Part shown: positions 1 to 9,300 of the stretch, piece by piece
How positions within the stretch are numbered: position 1 is the first letter of the stretch
Layout: each line of letters opens with the position of its first letter
Assembly (NCBI RefSeq): GCF_901709675.1
Contig: NC_051089.1
Location: 5,560,476-5,624,475 of the forward strand
From: Syngnathus acus
Taxonomy: Eukaryota > Chordata > Actinopteri > Syngnathiformes > Syngnathidae
Length of the DNA: 64,000 nt
Direction of reading: 5' to 3'
Program-made: the position numbers and the translations under genes
Notes under the pieces: model-generated
Databases searched by the model: none
Told to the model about the DNA's origin: nothing
Seen by the model: only the letters and a program-made list of their open reading frames with translations

Positions 1-633
1 CACACAATTGCTTTATTTTTATGGACGCCCCTCCTCCCCACCCACAGAAGGCCAAGCATCCGTTATTTATTTTTATGTGTTTGGTGCTGTAAACTTATTT
101 TAACAACTTTGGGTCCTGTTGCTTGAGAAAGTTTGGAAAAGACGGATGTTGTGCAATTGTAACTCTTCAGCGCCAATTCTATTCCAGGGGTTTTAAATAT
201 GATTGAATTATTTTTATGTAATATTTTTGTAACTTATTGTATTTTTTTATCATTTTTCTTTAATTTTACTTCAAATTCTATCCATTTTATTTGAGGATAG
301 ATGGTGTTTAATTAATGGCGAGATGTTTGTAATTAATTTCAAAATGTTCTTTGAGTTTGCTATTATTTGCCTCTTTAGTTGTCTGGAGCTTCATACACCC
401 AGCAGAGTTACCCCATGGCAAACTAGGTTTGAGGTGTGGGGGACCAGACAAAGCACGGCTTAGGAGTTTGATCACGTCTCGGGGGAGATGATGGGACATT
501 GAGTCCAAGTGTTCCCTGTCTCAATTGTTGAGGAGTTGTGCCTTTCGGCATGTACAGTATTTGCGCTCCGAGTAAGTGTGATGGAAGAGAAATCACAGAA
601 GTGCTGCCATCGCATTGCCGTCTTGCACCACTA

Positions 634-664
634 CCCCCCCCCCCCCCCCCCACACACACACACC
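634..664. repeat. Poly-C tract followed by a short CA repeat
   Basis: A run of 18 C is followed directly by about six AC units. This is simple-sequence DNA. Proline- and histidine-rich frames read across it are artefacts. Confidence 0.9.
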
Positions 665-2040
665 AACGTCCATATATCACACCGACAGTTCATTACCTGG
701 AGTGCTGCATGGGCTCCAGCTCCCTGCAACCTCGCCCTCATGCGAAATTATCGACTGATCCTGTCGATTGCTTGTCTGATTGATTCATGATTTGCAACCT
801 ATTTTTACCGCATAGGGAATTGTGGAAATATGATTTAGGCCTATTTGTCACCGTCATAAAGATTTGATAGCTTGACAGGCATTTTGTAAGTAACGTTCTT
901 AACTGTCATGCGAGTGTAATTTCAACAGATAAACTCACTCGGAACTCTGAATACACGTGACACGGGCTTTTCTATGAGAGGCGTTACCCTTTCAGATTGC
1001 AATGCGAGGCTGTCGAGAGTTGAATTTCAGCTTTTGCTTATTGTCTTTATGCTTTATGATTGGTTATCTCCTGTCATTGCAAAATTATGTTAGGTTCGAT
1101 GAAGCCTTTAAATTAATTGTTCAAGCCCTGAAATGTTTCTGGTACTCCACCGCTTTACTCTGTGGAGTATGTTCCTTTTATGTTTTAGAGTTTTGTTAGG
1201 TTTTGCTCAAACTTATGTTGAATGATTGAAGAAAGATCAAGTTCACGGGCCTGCTGTGACTTATCTGCCCGATACAGAAGGTCTAATGTATCCAAAATGA
1301 TTGCTTTGTCTTAAAAAGACTGTGACATAACCTAATGTGGAATACTTTGGCTGACTGAAAACATTTGTGTCCATTGATGTTTTTCTGACTAAACATTTGA
1401 AGGGCAGCAAGTATTTTAGGAGTGGAGGTGTAGGTGAAGATGAACTCAACAAAACATTCAACCTTGGTAGGAAGAGAACTATTTAATGTTACATAAAGCT
1501 TTCATACAAATCAGAACAGGGCATACAATTTAAACAATAATAAAAACGTCAACATAAAGCAAATAGGCAGAGAACATCTTTCTCTCCGTGCAAAATCATG
1601 TATTTTTCATAAGTCTGCTTGTAATAGATAAATGGACCGCGCTGAGCCGATGTAATCGGATGAAGGTTATCTTGTGGAGCCTCCGAGTTCCGAGGGATCT
1701 GTTGTTGCTCAGGCGACTTAACCAAGTCAACTGGATCCATAATTGCATTCGAAGCACAGTGTATTTACTTTGTTGTGGCTGGAGGCAACATGAGGCTGCT
1801 GTGAGAGTCCCGTAAATGAGCGCATCACTCCCCTAATGCCAAAACGGTTTACAGGGCCGGAGGGATACAAGGGGGGATGGGGTGGGGGGGGTCTGGCTGA
1901 CAATGACGGAAAAAAAGCCCAGACTTCAAACAATTAGCTAAGAGGACCCATGTCGCGTTAATCAAAGCTGGTCTACTATGACTATGCTGTGGACCTGTTA
2001 ATGTAGGTTGGCCTATACACAGCCATTAAGGCGCTTCCTG

Positions 2041-2070
2041 AAAACTTGAGCTAGCAAAACTTGAGCTAGC
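2041..2070. repeat. Perfect 15-bp tandem duplication
   Basis: The unit AAAACTTGAGCTAGC occurs twice head to tail with no mismatch. It is too short to assign to a family and is most simply a local slippage duplication. Confidence 0.85.
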
Positions 2071-2981
2071 ATCATATTACTACATAATGTTATGTTGCTT
2101 TTTGCCTAGAAAAAATTAACATTTCCAATTTTTAAAAGCTTTCGTTACATCTTTGTCGACACACACATGACCTCATCCCAGGACATAAAGTGTTAGGACA
2201 AAAGAGGGCTAGCATAAGCAAGCTAGCTAACGTTCTCATACAGTACCGATTTGGCTGAAAATGTAGTATTTTAATATTTCCATCCATCCATTTCCTATTG
2301 TGCTTTTATTTATTACATTTACGACTGATCGAGCTGAACACACACATGATGATCCCTCACTGTGCACTCCTGTGCCCCGAAATGGATTGTAATCACTGAC
2401 AATGTATTTACCTCCACACTTAAATTAAGTGTCACAATGAAAATTAGATTATTGGGATTTTCTAGGGTTGTTTGGGTGATTTAAGAGTCTTCCTTTACCA
2501 ACCACAAAAACAATGTGAGTAAGCTAACAAAGCAGACTTCTCTTGAACCTAACCTCGTCCTTGGGGGACTTTGCAAGAGTGAAGAGCAGAATGAGAAAAG
2601 TTGCAGACATATGGTGGCCGTGCTGCTGGGAAGCAGTGTGTGGGTGATGAACATTTTACACCAGTGGCTGACTTCACAACAGAGGGGGGTAAGAAGAAAG
2701 ACAAAATAAAGCTCTCAAGGGGAAGCAACTCACCATCTGGATTGTGGGGAGCAGTGACATATCCAATTTGGCTCTACCTGTGCGTGGACCGCTTGCAAAC
2801 CTCTCTCTCAACGGGACCGCATCTTGCACGATGAGATCAAGTCACACTCTTGCACAAATCATCCTCTTGAAACATAACACATCCAGGCGGCTTATTTACA
2901 TGCACAACACCGATAAGCATTGATTGGATACGCACAACCTCCGGAGGGTCACACTCCGTCATACTCAAATCTGATCAGCGC

Positions 2982-2989
2982 TGACGTCA
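2982..2989. promoter_or_regulatory. CRE palindrome TGACGTCA
   Basis: The full consensus CREB/ATF palindrome TGACGTCA lies in non-repetitive DNA about 3.2 kb upstream of the ube2q2 start codon. An 8-mer palindrome is expected about once per 65 kb by chance, so this is only a candidate site. Confidence 0.25.
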
Positions 2990-5263
2990 CCGACAGCTCC
3001 TGTTTTCCGCAGAGCTCTGCGTGTAATCGCGTCTCAGTGGCTCCAATCCGATTTTGATCAACTTTTATTCTCGACGTTATGTCATAATTGCATGATGTGC
3101 TTTTTGTCTAGGAAGTAATGTCAGCCTTCCTCTCCTTATCTATAGACTGTAAGGAAACCGCAGATTGAATTTAGGAGGTCATGTTGAGTGCTTTCAAATC
3201 ATCTGTCTTCTTCTCGTGTAATATGACCGCTCGTGTTTTTCCTGCCTTCAAGTGACACGCCAACTCCGCGCCTATTAATTGGCTAATCTGTCTTCTCCGG
3301 AGACTTTTCATTAGTGACACAAGTGAGACAAGTTGCCCTGCTGGCTGATTACCGCTGCCTGGTTCAAATAACACAACATGCCAAGCAGCTTCCTGATCCT
3401 GCTTGGTTGCTTCACAATTCAACTGCTAATTTAAATTCATTTTAATTTTGAGGTTTTTTTTTTTTTTTTTTTACAAATTAAACTGTGTATATTGGAAATA
3501 GCAAATTCGATAATACAGAGTTCTAGTAGTAGTAGTAGTACAGAAGTTTTTGTCATGATTTGTTATTATTGTTAGCAAGCTAGTTTTTAGCCATGATATA
3601 ATCACTGTTGCCATCATCTGATAAATAGGTGAGTTTTTCCAGCGACTATTACTTTATTTGTAAAAGCCATAACGAGGTACATTTACCATGATTAGCAAGA
3701 GAGCACAACTGTACAAAATGTTTTTTCCTCAACTTAAATACCTCAATACCAGTCGTCTCTCTGTATTGACTCCATTACAAACAGGAAAGCGGCTAGTTAA
3801 GCTTCAACATGCTTGGCGTGTTTCTGTCGCATATCACACACACACATCGCGAGACATGGGCGCAATTATGTGCGCAAGTGACGATTTAAATAGAGCCGAG
3901 AGACACTCCATGCTGATTCCGCCACAACTCAAGGTGACATTTACTCGGCCTTCGCCCCTAATGGCCCTCCACACGCTCATTGGAGAAGCACTTAATCTGA
4001 CTAAGACCATTGACAGGGGAGTTTTTTTTAAAGCAGAATTACTCTGTAAATTTTCAATATACAGTAAAATAACATGCAAAAAAAGAATCAAAGTCATGTT
4101 TTAAATGTATACTATCTGTTTACTTTAAGAAAATGGCATTTTCCGTGTGTGTGCCTTGAGACAATCGGAACGGTGCTGTCACCACTTGACAAAGTGCTGG
4201 TGAATCAGCAGCACGGACGAATGAGGGATTGACATTTAGCCATCCGAAGCTAAGCGTCTATAGTGGCGAGCACAACTTGACGACTTGAGTTATAAATGTT
4301 CCGGCCACAAAACTTGATGACTTGACATTTCGCCAAGTTTTTGCAGTGTAGTACTTTACTTTGGCTGGAGTGCATGTCCACGACTGAGACACTAGATTTT
4401 ATTACATGTAGGCCTATCAAGCCTCCCGTTGAAAATTGGTGCAGATGCAGATCAAAGTGCAAATTTCGTTTTATATAAATATACACCCCCTCTGCTCAAT
4501 AAATTAATCCTATTAAGGAGAAGAAGATGTACAAATATTTTTAAAAAATCAAGCAAGTTTACAAAATATAACATGTTAACATTTGTGTTAATAATATTTG
4601 TGTTTGTGTGCTATTTCATAGCAAGCCGTGGACTTCCCGACACGTCAGCCATCATCTGTGGTGAAATCGTAAAGGTTATGAATGGCAGGCAGTGATTTGC
4701 CGAGATGGAATGAGGTGACGAATAGGGCTTTTAATTAATTTTTTGCCTGGCGCTGATGCAGGGGACAGAGGAGAAGGATAAATCAGAGGGGACAAAAGCA
4801 ATCTGTTTCTTTATTAGTGCGTACATAAGAGCCTGGACGTGACGGAGTGCATGTCAGATGCATCTTTTACCACTGACATGAATATACCATATTTGGCCAT
4901 TATATTTGTTTCATTTAACAATGGTAAAATGTAGTGTGACTAGAATGTAACACAGTAGGGCGCAGACCTCTGCCAATGCCGAACAAAGCCAGAAGTAAAT
5001 TTTGTTCATAGTGGTATGAAAAGTAAGTGTAGCCAAAATGGGATCCAGTCATCACTAAAAATGTAAGAAATGCAATAATCATAATCATAGTAGTAGTAGT
5101 TATTCTTGTTGTAGCAGCTATCGTTGTAAAAAAAAACGTTATAATAATATTTTGTTAGTGTACTAATTATGCTAAGTTACTGAAGGGAATTTTGAATTGT
5201 GCTGCCGTAGAAGGAAAATGTTGAATATGTATTGAAACGAATGTCTTTCTTGTTTGGTGCAAT

Positions 5264-5278
5264 ACCGCCCTCTGTTGG
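5264..5278 (-). promoter_or_regulatory. CTCF-like motif upstream of ube2q2
   Basis: On the minus strand the sequence reads CCAACAGAGGGCGGT. It fits the degenerate CTCF core NCA-NNA-GRN-GGC-RSY at every constrained position. It lies about 300 bp before the CpG-rich ube2q2 promoter. Binding is inferred from the motif alone. Confidence 0.4.
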
Positions 5279-5559
5279 AAATGTTGTACTAATACAGTAC
5301 AATTATCTAAGATTTCTATTTGGACCCGTGCTGACTAACCTCATAATTGTCTCTCAAATTATGAAATACTGTACTGACGTCTTAAAAAATTGAGAGAGGG
5401 GAAATAAAACCGAACAACGGAGTGGAATCACAAATGTGCACTTTTATTGGAAAAATTTAATAAAGTGCCGCAACTTGATTTGAAATAGTAAATTACAAAA
5501 TCCAAGGGTGACAACCATAAAATAAGTGTTAAAAAGTCAAATATTGTGGCTCAACTTTT

Positions 5560-6191
5560 GCCCTGGATGCCGCGCAGTAGAAGGCGCGGTGGATTGTGGG
5601 ATGCTGCGGGAACAGCGAGCTCGCGGGACGCCATCTTTAAACCCCAACAGAGAGGCCAACTACGCTAACAGCAGCTGAACCGAGATGAAAAACACTGTCC
5701 CTCCTCCGGCGGATTATTTCCACCCACAGCGGGGTAGCGGAGCGAACCGTGCGCTCGCCCGCCACTTCAATGAATAACGGGGGCGCCGTGCCATGGGAGC
5801 GAGCGGACGAGATGAGCGGACGGCGTTTTGCAGCCTTTTAAGACGGTTGTCATCATAGGCGGCCAACAACAATAGACAGAAAGACAACAACAACGCACTA
5901 GCATGCTAACGTGCTGAATGCGAACATTAGCTGCTACGTCGTTGAAAACATATCGAATTAAGATTAACTTGAACCGGACGCTTTCCACGGAAGGCACCGG
6001 GTCGTTTGGACTCACACAGGGGGGAGCCAGAGCGACAAGTTGACATTACTGGAGTCATAAAATAAACCTGGATATATATATATTTTTTTCATTTCAACTT
6101 TTGTTTTTGCTTGTGGCTTAAGCTAGCTGCGAGCTAAAGCCCCGGTTTCTTTTCCCCCTCCCCAAGCGGCCCGGCCGGAGATGCGTGGAAG
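5560..6191 (+). promoter_or_regulatory. ube2q2: ube2q2 promoter and 5' leader (CpG-rich)
   Basis: CpG density rises sharply from about 5565, with GC-rich blocks such as GCCGCGCAG and GAGCTCGCGGGACG, and continues to the start codon. A YY1-type element, GCCATCTT, lies at 5630-5637; such elements often sit close to the start sites of TATA-less housekeeping promoters. No TATA box was found in the GC-rich part; a short TATATATATATTTTT run lies within the leader near 6073. The exact transcription start and any leader intron cannot be set from sequence. A constitutive CpG-island promoter fits a ubiquitin-pathway gene. Confidence 0.6.
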
Positions 6192-6350
6192 ATGTCGGTG
6201 TCGGGGCTGAAGGCCGAACTGAAGTTTTTGGAGTCTATTTTCGACCCAAATCACGAACGATTCCGGATCATCGACTGGAAGCCCGACGAGCTTAGCTGTC
6301 AGTTCAACGTAACCGGGGAGAAGCTGCTGATTATCCACTGTAACATAACG
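6192..6350 (+). CDS. ube2q2: ube2q2 coding exon 1 (residues 1-53)
   Basis: The exon opens [18 protein letters not shown], the conserved UBE2Q2 start, and ends IIHCNIT before the donor GT at 6351. The intron is phase 0. It encodes the first part of the RWD-like domain. Where human Q2 has a longer Gln/Pro/Ser loop before LTLHCNIT, this protein has the shorter NVTGEKLLI. Confidence 0.95.
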
Positions 6351-9300
6351 GTCAGTACGGTACGGCGATTGACATGTTCATTGGGAGGGGGGGTTAGCAG
6401 GCAAGCTATGGTTAGCCGTGGAAAAAAACGCTAGTCGAGTTGCTAACACTGTGTGCGGGGAAAGATCTAGATAGATTAGATAGATGTATTTATCCACAAG
6501 GGAAATACATTTGTCGCACTCCAATGTGCGAGTCCTGGTTTGCATCGTAAATTTTATATTCATAAACTAGAGAGTATAATCTAGTGTTGAAACCTAAACT
6601 ACTTTTCATAACTAAACAGACACGGAGCTGCTTGGTAAAATATCCAAGACAAATATTTGAGATCGAAAAAGAGGAGAGGGAGGTGCCATGCTACCAAACA
6701 ATACATTTTGTAAATTCATTATATATAAACACACGCACACATGTTTAGGCCCAATAATGTGAATTGGATGACTTCCAATGGCACTTGTGTTGATCTCTCA
6801 TATTTGCTATACAGTACAACTTGTATACGCCAAAGGTATAGCTGTCTGTAAACAAAGTTGACTTGCAAAATTGCAACCTGTGGACTTAAACCTGCTTTAT
6901 TTTTGTGTGTAACAGGAGTCATATCCATCCACACCACCTATTTGGTTCGTGAATTCTGACGACCCCAGCTTGGCACAAGTTTTGGAGCGTCTGGAGGATG
7001 TGAAAAAAGGCAGCACCTTGGTAAATATCCCCACCATATGATGCAGAGCCCTTTAGTGTCCACATACCATCATCACATGACCTGGTTGACTTGTGTATCG
7101 AGGCTAAATCTTGCGTTTAGAATATTTTTTTTGTTCCGTTTCAGGGTTCATTCAAGGTCGCAAACAAACGCAAAGGTGTTTGCCAGACATTCACCAACAG
7201 TATTAATAATCTTCAACAGTATTTCTTGTCGCAAATAAGATTTGAAAATGTTCAAAATTTCCTTCCGGCAAGAAAAATACCTTGCGTGAAATGCGGGTTT
7301 CAGGTTTATGTGTTCCAAAAATAGGAGCATCTGCCAAACACACAAAATTGCCTCCCAGTTAATTTTGCGCTTTGTTGGAGGAGTATATGCTCAATAAATG
7401 ATTCATCATTACACCCACTTAATACACGAACACACACACAACTTTTGCTTTTGTCTTCTCCAGCTGTTGCAGCAGTTAAAGAAGCTGATTTGTGACCTCT
7501 GCCGGCTGTACAACCTTCCTCAGCATCCCGATGTGGAGATGTTGGACCAGCCGCTCCCCGCCGGCCCTGTTGCACAAGACAGAAAGGTACGACAGACTTT
7601 ACTTATTGCACATTTTAAAAATGTAGCCCGATAAATTTTGATTACCGTGCAACAACATATTTTGCAATTTTAATAACGTGTATGCTTGTGTGTAGCATGG
7701 GACAGAGGAGGTCACGTCAGAAGAAGAAGAGGAAGAGGAAGAGATGGGAGAGGTAGCAATATTTGTACTAGAACACTTCCTGTTTATAAGAATGAGATTT
7801 ATATGACAAGAGCCAAACACTCCTCTTTTCCCCAAAGTAATCATACTAGTTAACATTTTAAGCATGATTCACATCTCGGGTCTGCTCTCCGACAGGACGT
7901 CGAGGACTTGGACCACTATGAAATGAAAGAGGAGGAGCCCGTAGAAGGCAAGAAATCCGAAGACGATGGCATCGAGAAAGAGAATCTGGCCGTCCTGGAG
8001 AAGATCAGGAAGAACCAGAGGCAGGACCATTTAAATGTGAGTCGGGCATCTTCACATGTTTACAGAAGAGGCAGTGTTTAATCACCTTTTACCCAAAGCC
8101 CAGCGAAAATTGCTATAACAGCAACTTTGTGTAATTGTACTCACAATAAAATGGTGACACTGTCAGGCGTGGCATTATTTTACGCAACGTCAGGAAGAGA
8201 AAGTGTGCAACTTCACTATTGTATTCATTCATTTAAGCAGAACAGTGAGACAGAAGCAAAGTAAAACAGAGTTCACAGGCAGTGTGAAAGGTGGATGGAT
8301 CTGTAACAGAGGCAGGGAGGAACCTTTGTTTCACGGAAAGTTTAGAGAGTGGTGTCAAGTTTGACATGCGACACTCACTTCTCCTCTCGCATTGAGCTGA
8401 AAGCAATCTTTACTCCTTCAACACAAACGTGTCCATTTCCGGGAGTCCCTTGCATACAGGCGGCGCCCTGCCTCTCTAAAAAATCCATTGCGACTTCACA
8501 AGGTGAAGTCTGACCTCAGTTGCCAGTTCATGTCTTTGCTTTTTTTTCCCCACTTCAGACCTGCTGCTTTGACTGATTTGCTCAATTGCTTTCAGGGGGC
8601 CGTGTCCGGTTCCGTGCAAGCCTCGGACCGCCTGATGAAGGAACTCCGGGAGATCTACAGGTCTCAGAGTTACAAGACAGGTGGGCTGCTTTGCACGCAC
8701 ACTAGAGATTCAATACAGCTTTTTTTGCATTTACTTTTATAAAGGTGCACTACACTACACTACACTACACTACACTACACTACACTACACTACACTACAC
8801 TACACTGAAGGTACCCAACAGAAGACAGTATATACAAAACGGTAATCATAAACCTTCAAGCAACTCCGCCTTTACCACACTCTCAGCGGCAACACGTGCA
8901 ACAGGAGAAGTCATGCTGTCTCGTGCATAAAAAAAATGGAAGAGATGTCACCAAAAAAAAAAAAGCGAGAGTCTTACAGAGGATTATCTCTGTCAAGGCA
9001 GGACTATTGATGTAAAGGCATTTGATGAAAATGTGTATTTTCTTCATTTTGTATGGAAGGCATCTATTCGGTGGAGCTGGTCAACGACAGCCTGTACGAA
9101 TGGCACGTCAAATTACGAACGTGAGTGAAAATCGGAATGAGAGCTTGCTTTTGTTTGGGAATACCGGCTAATGAATGTCTTGTTTGGTTTACTGACAGTG
9201 TCGATCCAGACAGCCCTTTACACAGCGACTTACAAGTCTTAAAGGAAAAGGAAGGAATGGATTACATTTTACTGAACTTCTCCTACAAAGTGAGTACTTT

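Larger units (their letters stand above)
1..5560. other. Upstream intergenic DNA with no supported gene
   Basis: No exon with a recognisable protein and proper splice sites was found on either strand. The first 300 bases are T-rich, with several TTTATTTTTATG-like runs, and could be the 3' UTR of an upstream gene, but no stop codon or coding exon supports this. The stretch contains a poly-C/CA tract near 634, a 15-bp tandem duplication at 2041, a CRE palindrome at 2982 and a CTCF-like motif at 5264. Open frames here are short and have unremarkable composition. Confidence 0.5.

Noticed and set aside
1002-1199. Hydrophobic 65-codon frame as a small membrane protein
   Set aside because: T-rich sequence gives hydrophobic codons by composition; no start context or similarity supports it.
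2279-2300. CCATCCATCCATTT as a minus-strand SINE tail
   Set aside because: No SINE body follows it. It may be a remnant, but the evidence is too thin.
8751-8805. CRISPR-like tandem array
   Set aside because: The units are contiguous 5-mers with no spacers, and the genome is a vertebrate one.
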